From contig NZER01000157.1 of the NCBI GenBank assembly GCA_002690445.1, positions 1-24,662 on the forward strand: 24,662 nucleotides of DNA. Reading direction: 5' to 3'. The position numbers and the translations under genes were made by a program. The stretch comes from Candidatus Pacearchaeota archaeon (GTDB taxonomy: Archaea > Nanoarchaeota > Nanoarchaeia > Pacearchaeales > GW2011-AR1). The notes under the pieces were generated by a model. It was not told the origin of the DNA, searched no databases, and worked only from the letters and a program-made list of their open reading frames with translations. Below, piece by piece: positions 13,517 to 19,975 of the stretch (positions within the stretch are counted from its first letter, which is position 1; each line of letters opens with the position of its first letter).

Positions 13517-13906
13517 ATGGAAACCAGAAAAGCAGGAGACGTATTGAGCGCAGTTGTAACCCGGAGAGGGCTCGCACTCGCCTTGGCAAATGAGGTTGTG
13601 CAGGGAATGGCATCGGAGTTTGGCTACAAGTTTACAGAGATCGTTGCGTCAGTTGCCTTGGGAACACCCGTGCATCCAGTCGATGATTCTGGTTGCCTGA
13701 TCGACCACATCGAGCACATCCCACATCTCACCGACGCAACACGGGACAGGAGTGCTGCGTCCCTTGACACATCACCTCGCACAGTCGCTGAGTTTGTGAC
13801 CTACGCACTCGCTGACCATGACTTCGCAAGCATAGACCACGCACTTCTAGCGGTACGCCCGCAAGACAATCAACCCCACGGTTTAAACAGCAAGGAGTAC
13901 GCATAA
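13517..13906 (+). CDS. Hypothetical helical protein
   Basis: 129 aa, downstream of the cassette GGTTTAAACAGCGCAGGAG. Helical with RRGLALALANEVVQGMASEF, then IDHIEHIPHL and SIDHALLAVRPQDNQ. No motif recognised. The C-terminus GLNSKEYA is encoded by a second GTTTAAACAGC plus AAGGAG, which is at the same time the ribosome site of the next gene. The stop TAA shares an A with the next ATG (TAATG). Confidence 0.65.
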   Translation: METRKAGDVLSAVVTRRGLALALANEVVQGMASEFGYKFTEIVASVALGTPVHPVDDSGCLIDHIEHIPHLTDATRDRSAASLDTSPRTVAEFVTYALADHDFASIDHALLAVRPQDNQPHGLNSKEYA

Positions 13907-14118
13907 TGAGCCACGAAGGCAACGACTACATCTTGGATCGGATCAGAGACGAGCTAGAGGTGGACCCGATCAAGCGCGTGGTTGAGCAATGCCGCGCCCA
14001 GGAGGCCCGCTTTCAGGAGGAGCACGACGGCATGAGTAGTGCCGAATACTACGGAGAGAGCGGTTACTCCGACGCTCAAGATGAAGCCATGCGGGAACGC
14101 GAGGAGGATACACCATGA
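13906..14118 (+). CDS. Small acidic hypothetical protein
   Basis: 70 aa, strongly charged and acidic, mostly helical (DRIRDELEVDPIKRVVEQCR, then Glu-rich, and AEYYGESGYSDAQDEAMRER). Start fixed by the AAGGAG cassette and the TAATG coupling. Overlaps the next gene by ATGA-type junction. No family recognised; low complexity makes homology hard to judge. Confidence 0.62.
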   Translation: MSHEGNDYILDRIRDELEVDPIKRVVEQCRAQEARFQEEHDGMSSAEYYGESGYSDAQDEAMREREEDTP

Positions 14119-14519
14119 CTGATTTCACAGTTGAGAAGCACGAGCGACACCGCAACGGCGTGTCAGGCTACCCCTTCCATGTCGGGCTCATCACCGACGA
14201 GGACGGCACCACAAAAGTCTTCGTTCACTTCGAGGAAACTGAAGAGGAGATCAAGGCTCACGGCTGGCAGAACCCACGCACCGCAATTCTAGATGTGGAC
14301 CTACTCGCTAAAGGTGTCATTGAGTTTGGTTTAAACAGCCACCGTGGTGACCACTACTCTGATAAAATCGAAGACCACATTTCACACGAGGACAGCGAGT
14401 CCGACAAGCAGTTCAAGGCAGCCGATCCAAAGTTTTATGCCATCTGCAAAGAAGGAATTAAAGAGGAGTATGAAGAGAGGCGAGCACTCAAGGCTCGTCA
14501 CAAAGAGATGGCGTGGTAA
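14115..14519 (+). CDS. Hypothetical acidic protein
   Basis: 134 aa. The ribosome site GAGGA lies at the end of the preceding gene. The N-terminal half is beta-rich (GYPFHVGLITDEDGTTKVFV), then FEETEEEIKAHGW; the C-terminal half is helical and highly charged, ending ERRALKARHKEMAW. A GTTTAAACAGC octamer inside the gene is read GLNS. Function unknown. Last gene before promoter P4. Confidence 0.65.
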   Translation: MTDFTVEKHERHRNGVSGYPFHVGLITDEDGTTKVFVHFEETEEEIKAHGWQNPRTAILDVDLLAKGVIEFGLNSHRGDHYSDKIEDHISHEDSESDKQFKAADPKFYAICKEGIKEEYEERRALKARHKEMAW

Positions 14520-14539
14520 ACTTGATTCCACTGACCCCC

Positions 14540-14568
14540 TTGACGCCGTTGCCGACTTGTTGTATACT
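14540..14568 (+). promoter_or_regulatory. Sigma70 promoter P4
   Basis: TTGACG (14540-14545), 17-bp spacer starting CCGTTG, TATACT (14563-14568), then GTGACAC five bases on. The spacer and -10 are close to P5 (both have CCGTTG and TATACTTGGT). Confidence 0.85.
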
Positions 14569-14573
14569 TGGTT

Positions 14574-14771
14574 GTGACACAAAAAGCACCCCACAAGTGG
14601 AGACAGACGATGAGGCGATCCAAGGCGGCGCAACGTACTCAGAGACGGCAAGAAAAATCCTCCGACAGAAGGGCGTACACTGCTGAGACGGGAAGGAAGA
14701 AGGTGTCAGGGTATGCGGCTAAGAAGCTCAGGAGGGGAACGCCCTCGCTTATCCCCGCATCACAAAGGTGA
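14574..14771 (+). CDS. Very basic small protein, dual start
   Basis: GTG 14574 lies at the expected P4 transcription start (leaderless, 65 aa). ATG 14610, 12 codons on, has GTGGAGACAGACG as ribosome site (53 aa). The product is rich in Arg, Lys and Gln (MRRSKAAQRTQRRQEKSSDR; KKVSGYAAKKLRRG), which suggests nucleic-acid binding, though no fold is recognised. The composition could also arise from chance in an untranslated leader, so confidence is moderate. Confidence 0.5.
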   Translation: MTQKAPHKWRQTMRRSKAAQRTQRRQEKSSDRRAYTAETGRKKVSGYAAKKLRRGTPSLIPASQR

Positions 14772-14775
14772 GACT

Positions 14776-15147
14776 ATGACCGACAAGCGGCGGACCGACA
14801 AGCGGCGGAAACTCGCACAGGAAGTGCTGACCAAGCTGGGTGATATCCACAGCACAGCCGAAGCACCGTACTTCGGTTATCTCCACCTCCAGGCAAAGCC
14901 ATATTCGACAGGGCGTCCGGCACGGCAGTCCCACGCCGAGTACGAGAAGGTTGTGGAGCAACTCATTGTCGGCTCGCTCGACGGCGAGTACGGATACGAG
15001 GTGTTACGGGAGTGGTCGCCGAAGGTCCGTGTCAAGGATTGGATGATGAGCCTTGAGGTGAATGAGGAGATCACCCCTGAGAGAAAACTCATCTTCGGTG
15101 ACTGGGCTCAGGGTATTATGCGCCTCGACTTTCAGGAGGACAAATGA
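14776..15147 (+). CDS. Hypothetical protein
   Basis: 123 aa from ATG 14776 (AAAGGTGAG upstream). The longer frame to 14713 overlaps the preceding gene and is rejected. The basic opening TDKRRTDKRRKLAQEVLTKL is followed by an acidic C-terminal half with EYEKVVEQLIVGSLDGEYGY and WAQGIMRLDFQEDK. TDKRR is repeated twice in a row. No family recognised. Its end overlaps the ATG of the next gene. Confidence 0.66.
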   Translation: MTDKRRTDKRRKLAQEVLTKLGDIHSTAEAPYFGYLHLQAKPYSTGRPARQSHAEYEKVVEQLIVGSLDGEYGYEVLREWSPKVRVKDWMMSLEVNEEITPERKLIFGDWAQGIMRLDFQEDK

Positions 15148-15350
15148 AAATGGACAACCACGCAACGAGTCGCGTAGACACTATCGACGTTTACAAGCGG
15201 CTGTGGCAAGCTCTGGATGGCGATGATATCGCACAGGATGTTTCGGATTTGTTCGGTGAGATGGCGCAGAAATACTACGCCGACACTGGCGTCAAAGCTG
15301 GCAGGGTTTTCCCCGAACCAGTGAGACCTCTAGGTGGAGATGACGCATGA
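15144..15350 (+). CDS. Small hypothetical protein
   Basis: 68 aa from ATG 15144 (a second ATG lies at 15150). AGGAGG ribosome site inside the previous gene. Acidic helical core VYKRLWQALDGDDIAQDVSD, then LFGEMAQKYYADTGVKAG and a Pro-rich end. Overlaps the next gene by four bases (ATGA). Function unknown. Confidence 0.6.
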   Translation: MKMDNHATSRVDTIDVYKRLWQALDGDDIAQDVSDLFGEMAQKYYADTGVKAGRVFPEPVRPLGGDDA

Positions 15351-15622
15351 GAGCCATCCGATTGAACGACGAAAACTACGGGCCTCGCACCACGCTGGGG
15401 GGTGGTGAGGTCAGGGACGTGATGCCCTGGCCCGATGCCGTCGCCTACGTTATGGAGGGTGACACCCTTGAGGAGCCGGGACGCTTCGGCATTCTCTACC
15501 ACCTCCCAGAGGATTGTCCAAGATGCGGAGACGATAGCCCAGATAGGTGGAAGGCACACGTAGACTGGCTGGGCTCCTCGCTTGAGAAGGCCTTTGGTGA
15601 TGGCGTGACGGTTGTCGAATGA
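15347..15622 (+). CDS. Hypothetical protein, paralogue B of the 10393 gene
   Basis: 91 aa. It shares LNDENY, PRTTLGGGEVRD, MPW, DRW, GILYHL and CPRCGD with the 10393 product and aligns end to end except for the latter's extra tail and one residue. Coupled by ATGA to the genes on both sides. Presence of two diverged copies in one short region points to duplication or to acquisition from two related phages. Function unknown; the CPRCG knuckle may bind zinc. Confidence 0.75.
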   Translation: MRAIRLNDENYGPRTTLGGGEVRDVMPWPDAVAYVMEGDTLEEPGRFGILYHLPEDCPRCGDDSPDRWKAHVDWLGSSLEKAFGDGVTVVE

Positions 15623-15834
15623 TCGTATTTTCTGGATACGACCACTCCGAAGCTACACGAGTGGCACGGTCGCTACCGATTTCCGCAACGCGCACTGACG
15701 TTTTCCGCGCCTCCTACCACGCCACTCCCGTGAAAAATCGATGCGACAGTCGCCTGACAGGATACCGGAATCGGTTTTTCCGCCTCGTGCTTTCAAAGCA
15801 CAGGATGCTGAGAGAGTGGGCTCGACATGGCTGA
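15619..15834 (+). CDS. Small basic hypothetical protein
   Basis: 71 aa, starting at an ATGA overlap. Arg/Ser-rich (YDHSEATRVARSLPISATRT; KHRMLREWARHG). Two small hairpins lie within the frame near its end (ACCG-GAAT-CGGT followed by T, near 15763-15781; GTGCTTT-C-AAAGCAC near 15787-15801), so part of this stretch may act as RNA rather than protein. Overlaps the next ORF by 8 bases. Confidence 0.45.
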   Translation: MIVFSGYDHSEATRVARSLPISATRTDVFRASYHATPVKNRCDSRLTGYRNRFFRLVLSKHRMLREWARHG

Positions 15835-16006
15835 CACAACGAAAGTGGATCAACTCACTCAGGGTTTAAACATCATAGAGGCAGAGTTGCAACACTGGGG
15901 ACGTGGCAACGGCTATACCGTCATGCGATCACCTATGTGCCTTCCGAAGCACTTCACCTTGAGGATATTGCTACGACTGATAGGTATCGAGAAGATTACC
16001 CCTTGA
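15827..16006 (+). CDS. 59-residue hypothetical protein
   Basis: ATG 15827 with GAGAG upstream, 59 codons to TGA 16004-16006, which lies inside promoter P5. N-terminal helix TTKVDQLTQGLNIIEAELQH, where GLN is encoded by a GTTTAAAC octamer. A basic, hydrophobic C-terminal helix follows (FTLRILLRLIGIEK). Function unknown. Confidence 0.5.
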   Translation: MADTTKVDQLTQGLNIIEAELQHWGRGNGYTVMRSPMCLPKHFTLRILLRLIGIEKITP

Positions 16007-16031
16007 CACCGTTGTTGACTTACTATATACT
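16003..16031 (+). promoter_or_regulatory. Sigma70 promoter P5
   Basis: TTGACA (16003-16008), 17-bp spacer starting CCGTTGTTG, TATACT (16026-16031), a near-consensus pair. ATGCAATACGACACACG starts 6 bases after the -10, the same as at P2. Confidence 0.92.
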
Positions 16032-16036
16032 TGGTC

Positions 16037-16063
16037 ATGCAATACGACACACGCCAGAGGTAG
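16037..16063 (+). CDS. Possible leaderless mini-ORF at P5
   Basis: Eight codons, MQYDTRQR, then TAG, beginning at the predicted transcription start. The first seven residues match the P2 mini-ORF. It could be a leaderless peptide, or the DNA/RNA sequence itself may be the conserved element. Confidence 0.35.
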   Translation: MQYDTRQR

Positions 16064-16066
16064 GCG

Positions 16067-16156
16067 ATGAAACTATTTCGTGGACAAATGGCTCAGAGGC
16101 CGGGGAGTAGAAGGGCCTTCCTCTCTCAGCCAAACCCGCAACGATCTCCTGCGTAA
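16067..16156 (+). CDS. 29-residue basic microprotein
   Basis: ATG 16067 with AGAGG upstream, which overlaps the mini-ORF end. The product starts MKLFRGQMAQRPGSRRAF and is Arg/Pro/Ser-rich. It is the first conventional start after P5. Too short for a family call. Confidence 0.4.
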   Translation: MKLFRGQMAQRPGSRRAFLSQPNPQRSPA

Positions 16157-16163
16157 CGCGAGT

Positions 16164-16229
16164 ATGAAGACGCTGGAAAATTATCTGGATGCTCAGTACG
16201 ACATCGGCGCTGCGAGCGGCAGCAAGTGA
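16164..16229 (+). CDS. Possible 21-residue peptide
   Basis: ATG 16164 to TGA 16227-16229, MKTLENYLDAQYDIGAASGS plus Lys. Its stop shares one base with the ATG of the membrane microprotein (TGATG), suggesting coupling. There is no clear ribosome site. Confidence 0.4.
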   Translation: MKTLENYLDAQYDIGAASGSK

Positions 16230-16342
16230 TGGGCGGCCCATACGGACAAGACGAAGCCTTCGCGGCAACCATTCTGTTGATCGGCTTGGTGGTACTGACA
16301 GTGTGCTGGATCTCGGAATACTTTTCTGAAAAGGACAAATAA
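16229..16342 (+). CDS. 37-residue single-pass membrane microprotein
   Basis: ATG 16229 (TGATG junction), 37 codons. A polar N-terminus of about 10 residues is followed by one membrane helix (AATILLIGLVVLTVCWI, about residues 12-28) and a charged tail EYFSEKDK. Small phage membrane proteins of this type act in host membrane disturbance or superinfection control, but nothing here tells which. Confidence 0.6.
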   Translation: MGGPYGQDEAFAATILLIGLVVLTVCWISEYFSEKDK

Positions 16343-16344
16343 AC

Positions 16345-16596
16345 ATGACCATCCCGACCGGACACATCCTGCTATCGTACCGCAAGGTGACGTGGCCTTC
16401 TCGCTGGCGGCTTTGGTCTGACGGTACAGTCGAGCGCACAAGCTCGCGCAGTAAGCCCACTTACGAGCAGCCGTTTAGTGATGAACTTTTACCCCACGCA
16501 ATCCGCAAGGTAGCCCACCAGCATGGCGTAACGATCAAGGGCCTCCGCGAGCGTGATCCACTCGACGGTCATGGAAGAGGCAGAGGAAGTGCTTGA
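16345..16596 (+). CDS. Small basic hypothetical protein
   Basis: 83 aa from ATG 16345, three bases after the membrane microprotein stop. The ribosome site AAGGAC lies in its end. Trp/Arg-rich opening TGHILLSYRKVTWPSRWRLW, a helix LLPHAIRKVAHQHG, and a Gly/Arg tail. The last 26 bases overlap the next ORF. Function unknown. Confidence 0.55.
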   Translation: MTIPTGHILLSYRKVTWPSRWRLWSDGTVERTSSRSKPTYEQPFSDELLPHAIRKVAHQHGVTIKGLRERDPLDGHGRGRGSA

Positions 16597-16666
16597 TGGT
16601 CTCAGAGATATCATCGGCGCAAGCAAAAAGGAGGGAGGCACTCCGTCTCCCCCTACTAAACTTTAG
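16571..16666 (+). CDS. 31-residue acidic microprotein
   Basis: ATG 16571 to TAG 16664-16666: an acidic helix MEEAEEVLDGLRDIIGASKK and a Pro/Ser tail. The TAG lies directly before the GAGGAG ribosome site of the next gene. Helical periodicity makes coding plausible. Ribosome site not obvious. Confidence 0.42.
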   Translation: MEEAEEVLDGLRDIIGASKKEGGTPSPPTKL

Positions 16667-16679
16667 AGGAGAAAACATC

Positions 16680-16856
16680 ATGCCTTTCGTCAAACCATCA
16701 AAGGAAACAACGGAGAAGTTGCGGGGATGGCTGATCTTGAATCCAAACAAGCCGCCGAGAAAACCAGTAGAACCAACGCTGGAGAAGCTGCAAAGAGCGG
16801 AAGCGGAACGGAAGAAAAATCTAGGTGATGAAACAGATGCGGACACGAAAAGCTAG
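16680..16856 (+). CDS. Small charged hypothetical protein
   Basis: 58 aa from ATG 16680, chosen because GAGGAG lies 9 bases upstream; a longer frame to 16593 lacks this. The sequence has FVKPSKETTEKLRGWLILNP, then Pro/Lys-rich linker and a charged helix LEKLQRAEAERKKNLGDE. Probably disordered or a partner-binding peptide. Overlaps the next gene. Confidence 0.58.
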   Translation: MPFVKPSKETTEKLRGWLILNPNKPPRKPVEPTLEKLQRAEAERKKNLGDETDADTKS

Positions 16857-17082
16857 ACAGCTAAGGCGTCAAGCCCTACGCCATGCGCGTATACTGGGAC
16901 ACAGGCCCGCACTGATATCGCATGAGGGTGCGCTTGCCCTTTATGGATGCTATCGCTGTGACGCCATCATGGAGGTGTGGGATGCGCCTAGCATTGTTAA
17001 TGGGCCTCTGAACCAACAGCCGTGTTCCGGCGCGAAGGTGGGTTGGCTTCGGCGCGTGGCTATCAAGATTATTTTAAGCTAG
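16828..17082 (+). CDS. Small protein with Cys knuckle
   Basis: 84 aa from ATG 16828 (AGG just upstream; ATG 16837 is an alternative). Very basic N-terminus (RTRKARQLRRQALRHARILG), then ALYGCYRCDAIMEVWDAP and a further Cys (QQPC), a likely zinc ribbon fragment. Its TAG shares the palindrome CTAG with the stop of the converging primase-helicase gene. Nucleic-acid binding is likely from charge; function unknown. Confidence 0.62.
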   Translation: MKQMRTRKARQLRRQALRHARILGHRPALISHEGALALYGCYRCDAIMEVWDAPSIVNGPLNQQPCSGAKVGWLRRVAIKIILS

Positions 17083-18839
17083 AGATCCCAGTATTCAGGG
17101 TCTGCCTTCTCAGGAAGGTAGTCAGTCCACCTCCCGGTGACCTTATCAAATCCTAGCTGACACGAGCCGTGTCTGCCCAGCCACGACCATCGGCACTTCC
17201 ATATGTGTGCTTCCGGCGGCTGTTCGTCCTGCGGGTGTCGCCACACGGTGAGGCCCATGTCGCACTTCGCAAACCACGCCGCAGACCCACTGATATCATG
17301 CCCGGTAACGATCACCTTCTTCTCTGACGCTCTGGCATCGGGCGACATCTTCGTTGGGTGAGCGATGAAGAACACATGGGCCTCCGATGTTCGTGCCCAT
17401 TTTTGTACGGTGGTCATCATTTTACTGATTGCATCAGTTTCCTTATCGTGTGGTGGCATCTCAACGAAGTTGTAGGGGTCTATCACCAGTACGCGAGAAC
17501 CCTGGCGCATCACCGCCTTCGACGCGACATCCAAAATCCCCTGGATAGTCGATGGTCCCTGCCTGCTGTGATCCATGAAGAGGAAGTGTTCCTCGCAAAA
17601 CTCCACCGCCCAGTCGCGTTGCTCTCTCGACATCCTTCGGGACGGCCCCTCAAAAAACGGCAGAGAATTTATCTTCTGGCTGAGTTGCGCGAGATGCAAG
17701 CTGGGGGGTTTTTCAAACGAACTGTAGACAGTTTTCCATCCTTCGGATCTAGCCAGATTCAGGCAGATCTGATCAATGAGATCAGACTTGCCCGAACTGG
17801 GGAAGCCCGTCACTACTGTCACCATTCCCGGTACGATCTGCATCAGTTTGTCCAGGGACGGGATGCCCGTAGCCGCGCCCTGTATATGGCCGTCTTCGTA
17901 TAGGGACGTGAACTCATCCCTAAACTCTGCGACACCGTATAGTCCGACAGTGGGGATGGGCTTGGCAGAGTCCAGACAGTCCAGACAGTAAGCCTCGCCC
18001 CTGTCCGCGAGTGCCTCGCTGGTATCCTTGAACGCGCCCATGTCCACGAGCCACACATCCTTCGCAGAGCCCAGACGTCGTATGATCTCAGCTTGCAGGG
18101 CGAGCCCTGGCTTGTCAGCGTCGAAGCACAGGAGTATGCGCCTAGCCGAATCAAGTTGATCGGCGGCCCGCCAGATGTAGGCGAATCTCTTGTCTTCGGA
18201 CGGCGAAATCTTTTGATCTTTGACCTTGGCTGGTGCGCCGTTGGGTATCGACAGCACCGTCAGATTTTTTGGTAGCTTGCAAGACAGCCAACTGAGAGCG
18301 TCGATCTCGCCCTCGACCATCAACAGATCATTGCCCTTCTTGTACCGATCAAGCCCCCAGAAATCCTCGCATACATTTTGCTGGCTGTAGCACTTGGTGC
18401 CGTCTACGCTACGCCATTTGATAGCATTGACCTCGCCATCCTCACGGTACGGAAACCCCACAGCAGGAGCCGTATGCCCGTTGAAGTGGTAGTCGCCCTG
18501 TACCGTGTGTTCAGCGATCACCTCGTCACTGATGTTGCGACTCCGCAGGTAGGCCGTGACGGTGGGGTTCGTGTCGGTGGCGACCTTTATTGTGGCCGGA
18601 GTCGGACGTGCGCGTGAAACACTACCAACATCTAAGGTGTCCTGTGTCATCCACCCCCCCTGTGTGCCGCAATGGTGACAGAGGTATTGGCCTCCGTCCT
18701 CATCAACCTTCAGGCTTAAACTCTTGTCATGTGTGTTCTTCTCCCTCAAGTGCCGACACTCAGGGCAGAATTTTTTATACTGACCAACGGATAAACCCGC
18801 CGCAATCTTTTTAATCTGAGAGGGTACTTGATGCTTCAT
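17079..18839 (-). CDS. Primase-helicase (T7 gp4-like)
   Basis: About 586 aa from ATG 18839 (a TTG at 18854 is less likely). Domains in order: a zinc-binding domain with CPEC (Cys25, Cys28) and CHHC (Cys53, Cys56); a TOPRIM-type primase core with LLMVEGEIDALSW and LLCFDADKPG; a RecA-like helicase domain with Walker A VTGFPSSGKSD, Walker B RVLVIDPYNF and a later VFFIAHPTK segment. This is the T7 gp4/Twinkle arrangement, which unwinds the fork and primes lagging-strand synthesis. It overlaps the end of the RusA-like gene and shares its promoter. No DNA polymerase gene is in the window. Confidence 0.92.
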   Translation of the reverse strand: MKHQVPSQIKKIAAGLSVGQYKKFCPECRHLREKNTHDKSLSLKVDEDGGQYLCHHCGTQGGWMTQDTLDVGSVSRARPTPATIKVATDTNPTVTAYLRSRNISDEVIAEHTVQGDYHFNGHTAPAVGFPYREDGEVNAIKWRSVDGTKCYSQQNVCEDFWGLDRYKKGNDLLMVEGEIDALSWLSCKLPKNLTVLSIPNGAPAKVKDQKISPSEDKRFAYIWRAADQLDSARRILLCFDADKPGLALQAEIIRRLGSAKDVWLVDMGAFKDTSEALADRGEAYCLDCLDSAKPIPTVGLYGVAEFRDEFTSLYEDGHIQGAATGIPSLDKLMQIVPGMVTVVTGFPSSGKSDLIDQICLNLARSEGWKTVYSSFEKPPSLHLAQLSQKINSLPFFEGPSRRMSREQRDWAVEFCEEHFLFMDHSRQGPSTIQGILDVASKAVMRQGSRVLVIDPYNFVEMPPHDKETDAISKMMTTVQKWARTSEAHVFFIAHPTKMSPDARASEKKVIVTGHDISGSAAWFAKCDMGLTVWRHPQDEQPPEAHIWKCRWSWLGRHGSCQLGFDKVTGRWTDYLPEKADPEYWDL

Positions 18840-19281
18840 CGTTATTGTTCCCAATTAGTTGCTTGTAGACCTCAATAGTCTCGGATGATTGCGCGAGTGG
18901 CCCGATAGCCATCACCACTCTCGGATTGTCCTTGCTCAACCCGTGCTCGACGTACTTCAGCTTAATGGCCCTGTCATTTTTATAGACCCTGCCCTGGAGT
19001 AAATCTAAAATCAGACTCTCGTCTAGATCTGGTCGTCGCGTTCTGTAGTAGATCATCATCGCAATAGCCAAGTCCCCGTCCATCAGAGGGTCTAGGATTC
19101 GGCACTGCTGGTCGAATGCTCGCATATAGGAGAGGGCTTTCTTGGATTTGATCGGCACCATCCTACCCTTGATCAAAACTAACTGTCTCGCATTCGCTTT
19201 GGATGCTGGCTCACCGTGTATCGTAAGAGTGTACACGTCGATGTCAAGGCCCTTGCGTAGCTGTGCTCGCACCGCTATCAT
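18811..19281 (-). CDS. rusA: RusA-like Holliday junction resolvase
   Basis: 156 aa from ATG 19281, preceded by CCAGGAAC; an upstream frame to 19368 would cross the promoter and is rejected. RusA hallmarks are TIHGEPASKANARQ, RRPDLDESLILDLLQGRVY and YKNDRAIKLKYVEHG. Their Asp residues correspond to the metal-binding aspartates of the family (usual form PDxDN...D.L.G..ydDD). It resolves four-way junctions before packaging. It is longer than E. coli RusA (120 aa) because of a polar C-terminal tail. First gene of the leftward replication operon. Confidence 0.85.
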   Translation of the reverse strand: MIAVRAQLRKGLDIDVYTLTIHGEPASKANARQLVLIKGRMVPIKSKKALSYMRAFDQQCRILDPLMDGDLAIAMMIYYRTRRPDLDESLILDLLQGRVYKNDRAIKLKYVEHGLSKDNPRVVMAIGPLAQSSETIEVYKQLIGNNNDEASSTLSD

Positions 19282-19305
19282 GTTCCTGGCGATTCTAGAG
19301 TAGAA

Positions 19306-19334
19306 AGAATAGCTGCACGAGATATATCTGTCAA
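19306..19334 (-). promoter_or_regulatory. Sigma70 promoter for the rusA/primase-helicase operon
   Basis: On the minus strand TTGACA (19334-19329), 17-bp spacer, TATTCT (19311-19306), about 25 bases before the rusA ATG. Unlike the rightward set it lacks the ATGAAACAC-type downstream block. Confidence 0.85.
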
Positions 19335-19347
19335 TTGAGGAGAGATT

Positions 19348-19614
19348 ATGATGCCAAAAGATACACAAAAATTTAGGATTTATGAGGATGTCGGTCCTCC
19401 TCCCGCAAACCCTGGACCGCCTAAGAAATGGGGCTATCTGCCTCTGGAAACAATTAACGTAGGGGATTGCCTGGAGCTTCCCATGGACCCAGAGCAGGCG
19501 TCTGCCAAGGCACAGGCGATTCGGAACTACGCTGGTCGCGTAGCTAAGAAAACACAGAGGAAATTTTCTGTTCGCATCACTGACTACGGCATAGGTATAT
19601 GGAGGACAAAATGA
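19348..19614 (+). CDS. Small hypothetical protein, member 1 of a tandem paralogous pair
   Basis: 88 aa; GAGGAGAG ribosome site. Pro-rich N-terminus, then LPLETINVGDCLELP, a helix with AQAIRNYAGRVAKKTQ and a final strand RKFSVRITDYGIGIWR. The order (aromatic/Pro, VGD, helix, KF.VR, WR end) matches the neighbouring gene and resembles small proteins seen in many phages (DUF7303-like, from memory). Function unknown. Its promoter would have to lie in or across the leftward rusA promoter. Confidence 0.68.
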   Translation: MMPKDTQKFRIYEDVGPPPANPGPPKKWGYLPLETINVGDCLELPMDPEQASAKAQAIRNYAGRVAKKTQRKFSVRITDYGIGIWRTK

Positions 19615-19880
19615 CCGCGCCCAAAAAATATGATCTAGATCCCGGCATCACCATCCACTCGGACATGGATGTCCCCAAGCTGGAGATCCACTCCTACCCA
19701 TTTGATCTGTTGGAAGTGGGACAATGCTTCCTCTTGGATTTCGAAAGTCGCAAACACCTCAACTCCATCCGTTCTTCAGCTACAGCGTGGACGAGGAAGT
19801 ACAAGGATGAGGGTAGGCAATATGTGGTACGCCGTATCCCCGACACAGATTCTCAAGTTGGCGTTTGGCGTCTATCATAG
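19611..19880 (+). CDS. Small hypothetical protein, member 2 of the paralogous pair
   Basis: 89 aa from ATG 19611 (GGAGGAC upstream; an earlier in-frame ATG at 19599 lacks this). Its pattern YPFDLLEVGQCFLLD, helix NSIRSSATAWTRKYKDEG, then RQYVVRRIP and VGVWRLS aligns in order with the preceding product at low identity. Coupled to it by a four-base overlap. Tandem duplication followed by divergence is likely. Function unknown. Confidence 0.68.
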   Translation: MTAPKKYDLDPGITIHSDMDVPKLEIHSYPFDLLEVGQCFLLDFESRKHLNSIRSSATAWTRKYKDEGRQYVVRRIPDTDSQVGVWRLS

Positions 19881-19897
19881 ATTCAGCGTTTGCCCCC

Positions 19898-19926
19898 TTG
19901 ACAGCTTTGTGTGATGCAGCTAAGTT
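19898..19926 (+). promoter_or_regulatory. Sigma70 promoter P6 for the recombination block
   Basis: TTGACA (19898-19903) preceded by five C as in P4, 17-bp spacer, TAAGTT (19921-19926). It drives the 19976 gene and what follows. The downstream ATG-type block is not conserved here. Confidence 0.75.
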
Positions 19927-19975
19927 GGTGATGTGATTAATGCGGTAACCACAGCGACACCACGATGGGGGATTT

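Noticed and set aside
15763..15801. Intrinsic terminator inside the 15619 ORF
   Set aside because: The ACCG-GAAT-CGGT stem has only four base pairs and the GTGCTTT-C-AAAGCAC palindrome has no T-run after it.
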